The position numbers were made by a program, and so were the translations under genes. The notes beneath the pieces were generated by a model. The model was not told where the DNA came from, made no database searches, and worked only from the letters and a program-made list of their open reading frames with translations. A stretch of 64,000 nucleotides of DNA, from contig NZ_CP092832.1 of the NCBI RefSeq assembly GCF_022532105.1, positions 1,889,001 to 1,953,000 of the forward strand. The letters are read 5' to 3'. Shown piece after piece: positions 18,790 through 27,291 of this stretch. Source of the DNA: Flavobacterium sp. HJ-32-4. GTDB lineage: Bacteria; Bacteroidota; Bacteroidia; Flavobacteriales; Flavobacteriaceae. Numbering within the stretch: position 1 is the stretch's first letter; each line of letters opens with the position of its first letter.

Positions 18790-19422
18790 TTAGAGTGTAA
18801 AAGTAAAGACGGTATCGGTCAGGCCTATCGTAATAACAACTTCTTCTTCCTGGTCACGCTCGCCAGGCACGCTCGCCAATCGTGTATAATGCAAGACGGC
18901 CTGTTGGTTTGGGGCGACTTTAAAGGTTGTAGGAAGTGTCGGATAGTCTTCCAGTGGTGCAATGGCTCCTTCTGCGACGAGATAAATATTATCCAGTCGG
19001 CCATAATAGGCTTCTTCGGGATAGTCAATCTGTAAGGTAACGAGTTCGGTTTGCCGGAACAGGCGAATGGTTCCCATATCGCGGTAATAGCCTGTAAAAG
19101 TGGATTTATTAAGACCATTCACGCTAGTGGGGAGGTACTGTTCGTCTGCCGCTTCTGCGCGAATGCTTAGTGGGGTAGTGGCAGATGAGGGGGACAGAAA
19201 GGCAATCTTGAAATGGCCATTGCCATCGGTTTTCACCGACTGTAATGTATCTGTTACGCCCGGAATAGAGGCCGTAACAACGATCTTGGTGTGGGCCAGC
19301 GGTGTGCCGGCGGCGTTTGTCACGATGCCTTCGCTGACCAATCTCGAACTTCCGTCGAGTTCAATGTTGGGATCACAGGTCGTGAGAAAGATGCCCAGAC
19401 AGGCGAGTGTAAGTAATTTCAT
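18790..19422 (-). CDS. Lipoprotein with an Ig-like / carboxypeptidase-regulatory-like domain, unknown function
   Basis: The 210-residue protein begins MKLLTLACLGIFLTTCDPN, with a lipobox cysteine at about residue 16. Residues about 25-95 look like a carboxypeptidase-regulatory-like fold (VSEGIVTNAAGTPLAHTKIVVTA ... VKTDGNGHFKIAFL), common in Bacteroidota envelope proteins. The rest is beta-rich and not recognised. It is the first gene of the run leading to the beta-barrel-like gene and the thioesterase. The link between the envelope pair and the thioesterase is positional only. Confidence 0.65.
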   Translation of the reverse strand: MKLLTLACLGIFLTTCDPNIELDGSSRLVSEGIVTNAAGTPLAHTKIVVTASIPGVTDTLQSVKTDGNGHFKIAFLSPSSATTPLSIRAEAADEQYLPTSVNGLNKSTFTGYYRDMGTIRLFRQTELVTLQIDYPEEAYYGRLDNIYLVAEGAIAPLEDYPTLPTTFKVAPNQQAVLHYTRLASVPGERDQEEEVVITIGLTDTVFTFTL

Positions 19423-19462
19423 TAGCTTTTTTTAAGTACAAATATAGAGTTTCGTGGCGTTA

Positions 19463-20368
19463 CTAGTCTCTGATACTACGGTCTACGAATGCTATTATTT
19501 CCGATGTGTCAGTCGAAATGTCAAACCATTCGATACCCGTGTTCCTGCGAAACCAGGTACCCTGGCGCTTGGCGAAACGACGGGTGTTCTTTTTTATTTC
19601 TTCGATGGCTTCATCAAGTGTCCATTCGCCATCGAAATGCCGAAACAGCTCCCGGTATCCTACTGTTTGCAACGCATTGCGTTCGCGATGGGGATAAAGG
19701 CGTCGCGCTTCCTCCACCAACCCTTCGTGCACCATCAGGTCGACCCGGCGGTTGATGCGTTCGTATAACGTCTCACGGGGTGTATCCAAACCAATCAGAA
19801 TGGGTGTGAAAGACCGTGCCCGTTCTGCGCTCGTCAGGAACGAAGAATAAGGTTTCCCGGTGGCCCGGCACACCTCCAGGGCGCGCATCATACGTTGTGG
19901 ATTTGCCCGGTCGACACTTTCGTAATAAACCGGGTCGCGTTGTTGTAGTTCCCTTTGCAGCCACTCGATACCGTCTTTTTCGTAGGCTTCCCGAACGTAA
20001 TCCCGTTCGTGTTGCGGCACTTCCGGGAACGCATCAAAGCCTTTCAATACCGCATCCACATACAAACCCGATCCGCCGACCATGACCGCCACCGGTTGTT
20101 TGGTAAAAAGTCGGTCAAGGGTTTGTAACGCCTCTTTCTCGAAATCTCCCACCGAATAATCGTCGAAAATCGACTTGTTATGTATAAAATGATGCTGCAC
20201 CGATGCGAGTTCTTCCGCGTCCGGAACCGCCGTACCTATTGTCATTTCCCTGAAAAACTGCCGCGAATCGCACGAAACGATCTCGCAATCGAAATGTCGC
20301 GCCAATTGCAGGCTAAGCGCCGTTTTTCCGATGGCGGTGGGGCCGATGATGGTAATGAGGTGAGGCAT
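19463..20368 (-). CDS. miaA: tRNA dimethylallyltransferase
   Basis: The 301-residue protein transfers the dimethylallyl group to A37 of tRNAs that read codons starting with U. It has the P-loop IGPTAIGKTALSLQLARHF (about 7-25), the conserved SCDSRQFFREMTIGTAVP with the catalytic-type aspartate, VGGSGLYVDAVLKGF near 97, and the tRNA-contacting FRHFDGEW...IKKNTRRFAKRQGTWFRR near the C-terminus. miaE, which hydroxylates the later ms2i6A product, is in the same window at 44.7 kb. The 5' flank is an ATTCGCTAATT repeat that reaches the start codon. Confidence 0.96.
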   Translation of the reverse strand: MPHLITIIGPTAIGKTALSLQLARHFDCEIVSCDSRQFFREMTIGTAVPDAEELASVQHHFIHNKSIFDDYSVGDFEKEALQTLDRLFTKQPVAVMVGGSGLYVDAVLKGFDAFPEVPQHERDYVREAYEKDGIEWLQRELQQRDPVYYESVDRANPQRMMRALEVCRATGKPYSSFLTSAERARSFTPILIGLDTPRETLYERINRRVDLMVHEGLVEEARRLYPHRERNALQTVGYRELFRHFDGEWTLDEAIEEIKKNTRRFAKRQGTWFRRNTGIEWFDISTDTSEIIAFVDRSIRD

Positions 20369-20371
20369 TGG

Positions 20372-20405
20372 GAATTAGCGAATTAGCAAATTAGCGAATG
20401 AGGAA
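20372..20405 (+). repeat. ATTAGCGAAT-type array upstream of miaA
   Basis: Three units, ATTAGCGA/ATTAGCAA/ATTAGCGAATG, start 3 bp from the miaA start codon. They read ATTCGCTAATT on the miaA sense strand. The rest of the gap (to 20529) shows no gene. Confidence 0.8.
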
Positions 20406-20529
20406 TGGGGCAGGTAATAAATGAGATGATAAGCGGATTAATGTAGGATGGACTATCGATAGGAATAGTGGCTAACCAGAAACAACACAAGTAGAAAACG
20501 AATATCGGTTATTGGCGAAGATGGCAACA

Positions 20530-21891
20530 TCAGAACCGGAGTATTTTTTTGAACTTGTTTCGTTTCAGGTAAAACCGGAGAATGTTAGTGGTATCGCGGT
20601 TAGCGGGCATCGGAATCAGGATGTTGTGCAGGATGTCCGGGCGGGTGACCTGGTAATTCAAATCGAAATAGCAATATCCTCTGAGGATGCCGTTTTCAAT
20701 TAGCACGGCGCTTCGCTCGTTGACCGTTCGTCCGTTGTCGGTCACCAACAGGTTGGCACCGAAAAAGCGTTCGTTTTCGAGAAAATCCATTACCCGGGCA
20801 TTATACGCTTCGGGTTGCTCGTCTGCCTGGCAGGCACCGTTGCATTTTCCCAGCGAATGCGGAAAGCAATACGTTTCGACCGTATCGAGCACATTGATTT
20901 TCTGGCAAAGGGTATACCGTTCGGTGATATCGTAAAGGGCATTTTGTGCCTGCTGCCGGTTGACAAAGGCATCGACTTCACGGCGCGTGGGGTCTGTTTT
21001 GGCGATGCGTAGCGAGAGGTAGCCTCCGGGCGTCTCTTCGTGGTAAATCGAAAACGGGAAGACCGTCTTTTTTTGCGCACGGTTAAAGGTTGGTTTCAAT
21101 CGTTTTATCTCTTCCGATTCCTTCAGGCCGGCAATCAGTTCGCTTCCGGTTTCTTCATAGGTGACATCGTATACCAGCGCCTGTATCTTCTTACTTTTCG
21201 CCAGCGTGTCGGTGAAATGTTGGTTGATGCGCTTGCGGATATTGCGTGCTTTTCCAATATACATGATCTCGCCGGCCTCATTGTGGAGGTAGTACACGCC
21301 GGTTCTTGATGGCATTCGGTCGACGATATCGAGCAGTTTGGGTGCCAGTCCTTTTTCGATTTCAAACTTCACCAGTCCGGTCAGGATTTCCTTATCGGTG
21401 TCCTTTTCCAACAACAACTTGAACAATTTGACTGTGGCCAAGGCGTCACCCGTTGCGCGGTGCCGGTCTGCCATCGGGATGCCCAGCGCCCGGACGAGTT
21501 TTCCGAGGCTGTGCGACGGCTGCTCGGGCAATAGCTTCTGCGAGAGTTCGACCGTACAAAGCGTATGTTTCTGGAAATCGTATCCCAAACGACGGAACTC
21601 CGTACGCAATACCCGGTAGTCAAACGATGCATTGTGGGCCACGAGGATACAGCCATCCGTGATCTCCACGATCCGTTTCGCTACTTCATGGAATTTCGGA
21701 GCCGACCGCAACATGGCGTTATTGATCCCCGTCAGCTTGACCACGAACGGTTGGATGGGTTTCTCCGGATTGACCAGACTGATGAACTGGTCTACGACTT
21801 CGTGTCCGTCAAAGCGGTAGATCGCGATTTCGGTGATGCCTTCTTCGTTGTATTGGCCTCCGGTGGTCTCTATGTCGAGGATAGCGTACAT
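20530..21891 (-). CDS. DEDDh exonuclease - GIY-YIG nuclease fusion (UvrC/Cho-like)
   Basis: I place the start at the ATG at 21891 (MYAILDIETTGG), 453 residues. The longer reading frame adds an arginine/aspartate-rich stretch translated from a GCGACC repeat. Residues about 1-165 form a DNA polymerase III epsilon-type exonuclease (LDIETTGG, HNASFDYRVL, HRATGDALAT). A GIY-YIG domain lies at about 195-275 (GVYYLHNEAGEIMYIGKARNIRKRINQHF). The rest resembles the C-terminal part of Cho/UvrC-like proteins, including several cysteines (CFPHSLGKCNGACQ). The likely role is excision or trimming in DNA repair. It stands alone in its operon. Confidence 0.88.
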   Translation of the reverse strand: MYAILDIETTGGQYNEEGITEIAIYRFDGHEVVDQFISLVNPEKPIQPFVVKLTGINNAMLRSAPKFHEVAKRIVEITDGCILVAHNASFDYRVLRTEFRRLGYDFQKHTLCTVELSQKLLPEQPSHSLGKLVRALGIPMADRHRATGDALATVKLFKLLLEKDTDKEILTGLVKFEIEKGLAPKLLDIVDRMPSRTGVYYLHNEAGEIMYIGKARNIRKRINQHFTDTLAKSKKIQALVYDVTYEETGSELIAGLKESEEIKRLKPTFNRAQKKTVFPFSIYHEETPGGYLSLRIAKTDPTRREVDAFVNRQQAQNALYDITERYTLCQKINVLDTVETYCFPHSLGKCNGACQADEQPEAYNARVMDFLENERFFGANLLVTDNGRTVNERSAVLIENGILRGYCYFDLNYQVTRPDILHNILIPMPANRDTTNILRFYLKRNKFKKILRF

Positions 21892-21898
21892 TAGTTTT

Positions 21899-21918
21899 CG
21901 GTCGCGGTCGCGGTCACA
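21899..21918 (+). repeat. Short CGGTCG array before the exonuclease-GIY-YIG gene
   Basis: CGGTCGCGGTCGCGGTC is repeated at 6 bp period. It is related in reverse complement to the ACTGCGAC array at 17230. Confidence 0.55.
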
Positions 21919-21998
21919 GTGAACAGGAGCCGCGTAAAACGACATCCGAAATTCGATGTATTTTCGATATGAGTTGGGAAAAAGCCTGCTGACACGGT

Positions 21999-22664
21999 CT
22001 ACGGTTTACTTCTTTCCCCAAATATACTGCTTCCAATCCGAACCATCGTACTTCCTGTAGCAACGGCTTCGGTATAATCGCCCGACATACCCATCGACAA
22101 GATGTCAAAGTCTGCTTTTCCGAGGCCTTGCTTCGTTTGGTCAAAAAGGGTTTTCAGGTGCTGGAACTCGCGCCTCACCTGTGTCGTATCGTCTGTGAAA
22201 GTGGCCATGCCCATCAGTCCGCGTACATTGGTGTGGGTCAACGAGCTGTAGTCGGCACTTGCGAAGACTTCCTTTAATTCCGCATCCGACAGGCCAAACT
22301 TCGTGTCTTCTTCCGCGATGTGTACCTGCAGCAAAACGTCAACCGTACGCCGCCATTTGCGGGCCAACCGCTCGATTTCCAACAACAACTTCAAACTGTC
22401 GACCCCGTGGATGAGTTTTACATACGGAATCATATACTTGACCTTGTTCGACTGCACGTGACCGATCATGTGCCATTCGATGTCTTTGGGAAGCGCTTCC
22501 CATTTTTCGGTCATTTCCTGGATGCGGTTCTCCCCAAAAATGCGTTGGCCTGCGTCATAGGCCTCTCGGACAGCGGCAAGCGGTTGCGTTTTGGAAACCG
22601 CTACAAGGGTTACATGCGGTGGCAGGGAGGATTGGATGGCTTGGATACGTTCGGATATTGTCAT
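21999..22664 (-). CDS. YggS/PROSC family PLP homeostasis protein
   Basis: This 221-residue protein starts MTISERIQAIQSSL at 22664. A TATCTTTG -7 box only 4 bp upstream rules out the in-frame ATG at 22679. The fold is an alanine-racemase-like TIM barrel with the PLP lysine in VTLVAVSKTQP near residue 29. It also has FGENRIQE, WHMIGHVQSNKV and the phosphate-binding LSMGMSGDYTEAVATGSTMVRIGS. The family buffers pyridoxal phosphate and affects amino acid balance. It is a single gene, transcribed away from a short gap that separates it from DUF1015. Confidence 0.93.
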   Translation of the reverse strand: MTISERIQAIQSSLPPHVTLVAVSKTQPLAAVREAYDAGQRIFGENRIQEMTEKWEALPKDIEWHMIGHVQSNKVKYMIPYVKLIHGVDSLKLLLEIERLARKWRRTVDVLLQVHIAEEDTKFGLSDAELKEVFASADYSSLTHTNVRGLMGMATFTDDTTQVRREFQHLKTLFDQTKQGLGKADFDILSMGMSGDYTEAVATGSTMVRIGSSIFGERSKP

Positions 22665-22668
22665 AATG

Positions 22669-22676
22669 CAAAGATA
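22669..22676 (-). promoter_or_regulatory. Promoter -7 box of the YggS gene
   Basis: On the - strand this reads TATCTTTG, ending 4 bp before the chosen ATG. It implies a nearly leaderless mRNA and fixes the start codon choice. Confidence 0.6.
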
Positions 22677-22751
22677 CAATGGCTTACCGAAAAGAAGGAG
22701 ATAAAGACCCGTCGTGTCCCTGAAACTTATGGCAATCGGTCCCTCATCCGT

Positions 22752-23969
22752 TTACAACTCATACACTACCAATCCGCTTCGGAATTTGGGCTCGATGTAG
22801 GTGCTTTTTGGTGGCATGATCAGGTGTTCATCCGCCAGTTCCATGATTTCGTCGATAGTGGCTGGAAAGAGTGTGAACCCGATGTCAAACCCCCCCTCAT
22901 CGATGATTTCCTTGAGGGTGATCACCGATTGTGTACCTGGGATATATTCGATTCGTTCATCGTTACGGAGGTCGTCGATGCCCAGGATCGGGTGCAGTAC
23001 TTTTTCATACAGCACCTGCGCGTCGAGTCGCTCAAGTACGCCGGTGAGACTGTGGCTGTCTTTGAGGTGGAGGCTGTAGAAGGTGCCATCAAGGTACATA
23101 CCATATTCAAATTTCCGTTCCGGTTTCCAGAGTTCTTTCGGGTGCTCCTTGATCCAGAAATCCTGTGCCAAAAGCGACAGGAATTCCTCTTTGGAATGGC
23201 CGTTGAGGTCGCGTACCATCCGGTTGTATTCATAGATGTGAAGGTCGTCGCCCGATACCAGGAAACTCATGAAGGAGCCGAGTGCTTCGTGCCCGGTCGC
23301 TTTGTCTTCCTCATACAAAAGGTCCGCTGAGGCGGAACGGTGATGGCCGTCGGCAATATACAGGTCGCCGATCTCCTCAAATTTATATTGGAGCCATTTG
23401 ATTTCGGTGGAGGCGGAAATGCGCCACAGCGTGTGTTTCTCGCGACGGGTAGTGGAGAAGGCGTAGAGCGGCGTTTCCTTTTTCTTGTCGGTAATCCACT
23501 GCGCGACTTCCTCATTGCGCGGATACGTCATGAGTACGGGTTCGGTGTTGAAACCGCTATAATGGAGGTAGTCTTTGAACAATTCCACGCGATATGGCAG
23601 GGTATCTTCGTGCCGTTTGATGACGCCCTTTCGGTAATCATCAAGCGACGTGGCTGCAATGATGCCCGTGAATGTTCGGGTTTTGGCCTGAATTTCATAC
23701 AGGTATAAAACCGGAAGTTCCTCCTGCATGAGAATTCCCTCTTCCCTGAAATCGCGGTACTTCTGTGCGACACTCCGAAACCGTTTCTCGAACCCGATTT
23801 TCTGCTGGTTGGCATAGGCCGGATTCAGTACGTGCAGGAATGAGAAAGGGTTGAAGTCAAGTTGCGACGCCAATTCCGCCGGTGAATATTCGTCATACGA
23901 ACGCGTGGTCACGAGGCTTACCTTATCGGCAGGCGGACGAACGGCACGGAAAGGGGAGATTTTTGCCAA
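22752..23969 (-). CDS. DUF1015 family protein
   Basis: I use a TTG start at 23969, which gives (M)AKISPFRAVRPPADKV, the usual beginning of DUF1015 proteins, and 405 residues. An upstream in-frame ATG at 24044 would translate an AAACCC simple repeat and is rejected. The body shows the family patterns FSFLHVLNPAY, YLYEIQ, YIADGHHRSASADLLYEE near 205-225, and FMSFLVSGDDLHIYEYNRM. Function is not established; the family is often found near serine or D-amino acid metabolism genes and has been called a putative SerC-associated protein. Neighbours give no direct clue here. Confidence 0.85.
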   Translation of the reverse strand: MAKISPFRAVRPPADKVSLVTTRSYDEYSPAELASQLDFNPFSFLHVLNPAYANQQKIGFEKRFRSVAQKYRDFREEGILMQEELPVLYLYEIQAKTRTFTGIIAATSLDDYRKGVIKRHEDTLPYRVELFKDYLHYSGFNTEPVLMTYPRNEEVAQWITDKKKETPLYAFSTTRREKHTLWRISASTEIKWLQYKFEEIGDLYIADGHHRSASADLLYEEDKATGHEALGSFMSFLVSGDDLHIYEYNRMVRDLNGHSKEEFLSLLAQDFWIKEHPKELWKPERKFEYGMYLDGTFYSLHLKDSHSLTGVLERLDAQVLYEKVLHPILGIDDLRNDERIEYIPGTQSVITLKEIIDEGGFDIGFTLFPATIDEIMELADEHLIMPPKSTYIEPKFRSGLVVYEL

Positions 23970-23970
23970 G

Positions 23971-24009
23971 GTGTTGAGTTTTGGGTTTTGGGTTTTGGGT
24001 TTTGGGTGA
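23971..24009 (+). repeat. TTTTGGG tandem array directly upstream of DUF1015
   Basis: Four GTTTTGGG-type units are adjacent to the DUF1015 start. They read CCCAAAA on its sense strand, the same family as the arrays before mazG and NYN. Confidence 0.85.
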
Positions 24010-24047
24010 TACGTGTTGTCTGTAAAGTCAACCCTTAGCCCCAAATG

Positions 24048-24938
24048 CTAGCGGGAAAACTGTTTCGAGACCTTTTCTGCTTTTTTGCTTTCGCTGTAAT
24101 CGTAGAAGCCTTCACCCGATTTTACGCCCAGTTTTCCGGCGCGAACCATGTTGACCAGTAGTGGACATGGGGCGTATTTCGGATTTTTGAAGCCGTCGTA
24201 CATGACGTTCAGGATCGCCAGACACACGTCGAGTCCGATGAAATCGGCCAGTTGCAAAGGTCCCATCGGATGTGCCATTCCCAGTTTCATCACCGTATCG
24301 ATTTCGTATACGCCTGCCACACCGTTGTATAGTGTTTCGATCGATTCATTGATCATCGGCATCAGGATGCGGTTGGCGACAAAGCCCGGGTAATCGTTGA
24401 CTTCTACCGGTACTTTGCCCAGTTTTTCCGACAGGGACATAATGGTTTGGGTGACGGCGTCGGACGTGTTATAGCCGCGGATGATTTCTACCAACTTCAT
24501 AATCGGCACCGGGTTCATGAAGTGCATGCCGATGACCCGCTCTGGATGCACGACCGCTGCCGCAATTTGGGTGATGGAAATAGAGGAGGTGTTGGTGGCA
24601 AGAATAGTACTGTGCGAGCAAACCTCGCTTAGTTGCCGGAAGATATTAAGTTTCAATTCCACGTTTTCGGTCGCCGCTTCCACTATGAGATCGCATCCGG
24701 CCACACCGTCGCGTACGTCGGTATAGGTGATGAGGTTTCCGATGGTCGTATCGCGGTCCGCTTCCGTAATCGTCCCTTTGGCTACCATCCGGTCAAGGTT
24801 GGCGGCGATGGTCGCCATGCCTTTTTCAATGGCTTTTTCCGAAATGTCAATCAGTTTTACGGTGAACCCGCTTTGGGCGAACGTGTGGGCGATACCGTTC
24901 CCCATGGTTCCGGCACCGATTACAGCAATTGTTTGCAT
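24048..24938 (-). CDS. hbd: 3-hydroxybutyryl-CoA dehydrogenase
   Basis: The 296-residue NAD(P)-dependent dehydrogenase has the Rossmann motif VIGAGTMGNGIAHTFAQSG (about 5-23). The family signature GMHFMNPVPIMKLVEII contains the catalytic His near 140, and the C-terminal CoA-domain stretch DYPGFVANRILMPMINE follows. It oxidises (S)-3-hydroxyacyl-CoA in short-chain fatty acid metabolism. The start overlaps the Gfo/Idh stop by 1 bp (TAATG), which suggests coupled translation. Confidence 0.93.
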   Translation of the reverse strand: MQTIAVIGAGTMGNGIAHTFAQSGFTVKLIDISEKAIEKGMATIAANLDRMVAKGTITEADRDTTIGNLITYTDVRDGVAGCDLIVEAATENVELKLNIFRQLSEVCSHSTILATNTSSISITQIAAAVVHPERVIGMHFMNPVPIMKLVEIIRGYNTSDAVTQTIMSLSEKLGKVPVEVNDYPGFVANRILMPMINESIETLYNGVAGVYEIDTVMKLGMAHPMGPLQLADFIGLDVCLAILNVMYDGFKNPKYAPCPLLVNMVRAGKLGVKSGEGFYDYSESKKAEKVSKQFSR

Positions 24939-25930
24939 TAGTGTATGTTAGGTTGGTTGGATGAGCTAAAACAGTCGATGATCTGGTAGGCTACGCGAAG
25001 GGCATCGGTTCCGTCTTCCAGCGTCACGACCGGGCGCGTGTTGTGGACGATGGCGTCGGCGAAGGTCTCGAGTTCGTCGAGGATGGCGTTGTTTTGTCCT
25101 ACTTCAGGGTTCGCAAAGTAAATTTGCTTGCGTATGCCTTCCGCATTTTGCAGGATCATATCGAAATCACCCGGTTGTTCGGGTGCATCTTTCATTTTTA
25201 CAACTTCGCATTTCTTCTCAAGAAAATCCACCGAGATATAGGCATCTTTTTGGAAGAAACGTGATTTCCGCATGTTTTTGAGGGAAATGCGGCTTGAGGT
25301 CAGGTTGGCGACGCAGCCGTTTTCGAATTCAATGCGGGCGTTGGCGATGTCTGGGGTTTCGGAAATAACCGACACACCACTGGCATGTACGTTTTTCACC
25401 GGCGAATTTACCACACTCAGGATGACGTCGATATCATGGATCATCAGGTCAAGCACAACCGGCACGTCCGTTCCTCTCGGATTGAACTCGGCCAGGCGGT
25501 GCGTTTCGATGAACATCGGTGTCTCAATCATATCGCGGGTCGCCATGAAAGCAGGGTTGAAACGCTCGACGTGGCCGACTTGCCCTTTTACGCCAAATTC
25601 GTTGGCAAGCGCGATGATTTCCTCCGCCTCTTCCACGGTATTGGAAATGGGCTTTTCGATAAACACGTGTTTTCCCGACTTGATGGCCACTTTCGCGCAT
25701 TTGTAATGCGACAGAGTGGGAGTGACGATATCGATGACGTCGACCGCGTGGATCAGGGATGCGATGGTACGGAACCGTTTATAGCCGAATTCGGCTTCTA
25801 TTTTCTCGGCATACTCTGGATTTTCATCATAGAATCCGACCAGTTCGTATTTGTCCGATTGTTGGAGCAGCCTTAGGTGTATTTTTCCCAAATGTCCGGC
25901 GCCCAGGACCCCGATTTTTAGCATATCCAT
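24938..25930 (-). CDS. Gfo/Idh/MocA family oxidoreductase
   Basis: The chosen ATG at 25930 (MDMLKIGVLGAGHLGK) gives 330 residues; ATG 25924 is also possible. A longer in-frame start at 26119 adds 63 residues that are only translated CTTTCAACTTTC repeats, and the TAAATTTG -7 box at 25940 lies inside that stretch. The protein has the Rossmann motif GVLGAGHLGKIHLRLL, the EKPIS lysine motif near 98, and GQVGHVERFNPAF. The substrate is unknown. The 1-bp stop/start overlap with the 3-hydroxybutyryl-CoA dehydrogenase gene makes an operon likely. Confidence 0.9.
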   Translation of the reverse strand: MDMLKIGVLGAGHLGKIHLRLLQQSDKYELVGFYDENPEYAEKIEAEFGYKRFRTIASLIHAVDVIDIVTPTLSHYKCAKVAIKSGKHVFIEKPISNTVEEAEEIIALANEFGVKGQVGHVERFNPAFMATRDMIETPMFIETHRLAEFNPRGTDVPVVLDLMIHDIDVILSVVNSPVKNVHASGVSVISETPDIANARIEFENGCVANLTSSRISLKNMRKSRFFQKDAYISVDFLEKKCEVVKMKDAPEQPGDFDMILQNAEGIRKQIYFANPEVGQNNAILDELETFADAIVHNTRPVVTLEDGTDALRVAYQIIDCFSSSNQPNIH

Positions 25931-25939
25931 GGTTTTAGG

Positions 25940-25947
25940 CAAATTTA
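25940..25947 (-). promoter_or_regulatory. Promoter -7 box of the Gfo/Idh-hbd operon
   Basis: On the - strand this reads TAAATTTG (TAnnTTTG), 9 bp before the ATG at 25930. It supports the short start. Confidence 0.6.
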
Positions 25948-25978
25948 GGAATAAGTTTGATAGGTAGGAGGGGGGAGG

Positions 25979-26052
25979 GTTGAAAGTCGAAAGTTGAAAG
26001 TTGAAAGTTGAAAGTCGAAAGTTGAGGGTGAGAGTTGAAAGTTCAGGGTTGA
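25979..26052 (+). repeat. GTTGAAAGTCGAAA array at the left end of the 715-bp gap
   Basis: About eight 7-bp units, GTTGAAA / GTCGAAA, form the upstream region of Gfo/Idh. A similar but C-rich array (CTAACTCCCGACTCC) ends the same gap near 26532-26560, before pcm. Confidence 0.85.
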
Positions 26053-26112
26053 TCGGGCGGCGTTGAGGTAGGAAGTAAAAAGTGAAAAGTCGTTGTAAGA
26101 ACAAGCGAACAT

Positions 26113-26244
26113 TTAACAAAAGGTACGGTTTTCCCGTATGGTCGACTCAGTTGCTTTCGGTAAGGGACGCATCCGCCCCTCCCCAAATCCAAAATACGAT
26201 TTCAAGAGGACATGGAGGTACGGGAAAACCGCCTAATTTGTTAA
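26113..26244 (+). repeat. TTAA-bounded inverted-repeat element, copy A
   Basis: The 132-bp element starts TTAACAAAAGGTACGGTTTT and ends with the imperfect inverse (ACCGCCTAATTTGTTAA). The interior contains GGTAAGGGACGCATCC and CGCCCCTCCCC. It has no ORF. It is in the opposite orientation to copy C. Confidence 0.85.
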
Positions 26245-26350
26245 AGTTGAAAGTCGAAAGTTGAGGGTGATAGTTGACAGTTCAGGTTTGATCGGGCAAA
26301 GTTGCAGGTCGGAAGTAAATTGAAAAGTCGTTGTAAGAACTAGCGAACAT

Positions 26351-26481
26351 TTAACAAAAAGTACGGTTTTTCCGTATGGTAGTCTCCGCCGGATTTGGTA
26401 AGGGTGCAGCCGCCCCTCCCCAATTCTAAATTACGGTTTCCCGCGGACATTACGGTACGGGAAAACCGCCTATTTTGTTAA
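26351..26481 (+). repeat. TTAA-bounded inverted-repeat element, copy B
   Basis: This 131-bp copy has the same ends and core as copy A, about 238 bp downstream in the same orientation. It shares CCCGCGGACAT with the reverse complement of copy C. Confidence 0.85.
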
Positions 26482-26645
26482 ATGTCGAAAGTTTGAAGGC
26501 TCGGAATCATAGGTTGTCACTCAAATTTCCAGCCCCCTAACTCCCGACTCCTAACTCTGCAACGCTCCCTTTCCTTTTTTATTCACGCCCCACCCTTGCA
26601 TCATACCCGTTTTGTCCGCTACATTTACACCAAAGCCAAACCGAC

Positions 26646-27287
26646 TTGAAGGATACAGCCAAACACCAGGGATTACGGAACCAACTCGTCAACCAGTTGC
26701 GGGAAAAAGGGATTACCGATGAAGCGGTACTGTCCGCTATTGCCCGGATTCCCCGTCATCTTTTCCTGAACTCGGGCTTTGAGGAGTTCGCCTACCAGGA
26801 TAAGGCCTTTCCCATCGGCGCAGGGCAAACCATTTCCCAGCCGTATACGGTGGCGTTCCAGTCGCAGCTACTCGAGGTAAAAAAAGACCACAAAATCCTG
26901 GAGATCGGAACAGGATCGGGTTACCAAACTGCGGTGTTGTTTGCAATGGGTGCGAAGGTCTACAGTGTCGAGCGTCAAAATGAACTCTTTAAGTCCACAT
27001 CCGTTCTGCTGCCCAAACTAGGCATCCATCCCAAACACCTGTCGTTCGGAGACGGCTACAAAGGACTTCCCAACTACGCGCCTTTTGACAGTATCATCGT
27101 CACCGCAGGCGCTCCTGTCGTACCGAACGCCCTTCTCGCGCAGGTAAAGATTGGGGGTCGTCTCGTGATTCCGCTGGGGGAGAAGGAACAGGTGATGACA
27201 TTGCTGATCCGCAAAAACGAAACACAGTTCGAGAAGCACGAATTTGGTGGATTTCGCTTCGTTCCGCTACTCGAAAATAAAAACTGA
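26646..27287 (+). CDS. pcm: Protein-L-isoaspartate O-methyltransferase
   Basis: The 213-residue enzyme methylates isoaspartyl residues so that damaged proteins can be repaired. It has the family pattern PIGAGQTISQPYTVAFQ (about 57-73), the S-adenosylmethionine site ILEIGTGSGYQTAVLF, and IIVTAGAPVVP. The chosen start is TTG at 26646, giving (M)KDTAKHQGLRNQLV, because no ATG precedes the conserved N-terminal helix. The peptidase S51 gene starts 4 bp after its stop. Confidence 0.93.
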   Translation: MKDTAKHQGLRNQLVNQLREKGITDEAVLSAIARIPRHLFLNSGFEEFAYQDKAFPIGAGQTISQPYTVAFQSQLLEVKKDHKILEIGTGSGYQTAVLFAMGAKVYSVERQNELFKSTSVLLPKLGIHPKHLSFGDGYKGLPNYAPFDSIIVTAGAPVVPNALLAQVKIGGRLVIPLGEKEQVMTLLIRKNETQFEKHEFGGFRFVPLLENKN

Positions 27288-27291
27288 CGGT

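Larger units (their letters stand above)
26014..26490 (+). repeat. Tandem direct duplication of about 238 bp
   Basis: The segment 26014-26250 is repeated at 26253-26490 with roughly 85 percent identity by eye. Both copies hold a GTCGAAAGTTGAGGGTG array, the words TTGATCGGGC, GAAAAGTCGTTGTAAGAAC and AGCGAACAT, and one copy of the TTAA-bounded inverted-repeat element. Confidence 0.85.

Noticed and set aside
22320..23330. 336-residue + strand ORF opposite YggS and DUF1015
   Set aside because: It spans two clear - strand genes and their gap, so it is a shadow frame.
26113..26481. Insertion sequence with transposase in the Gfo/Idh-pcm gap
   Set aside because: No ORF of transposase size or motif is present; only the short inverted-repeat element is.
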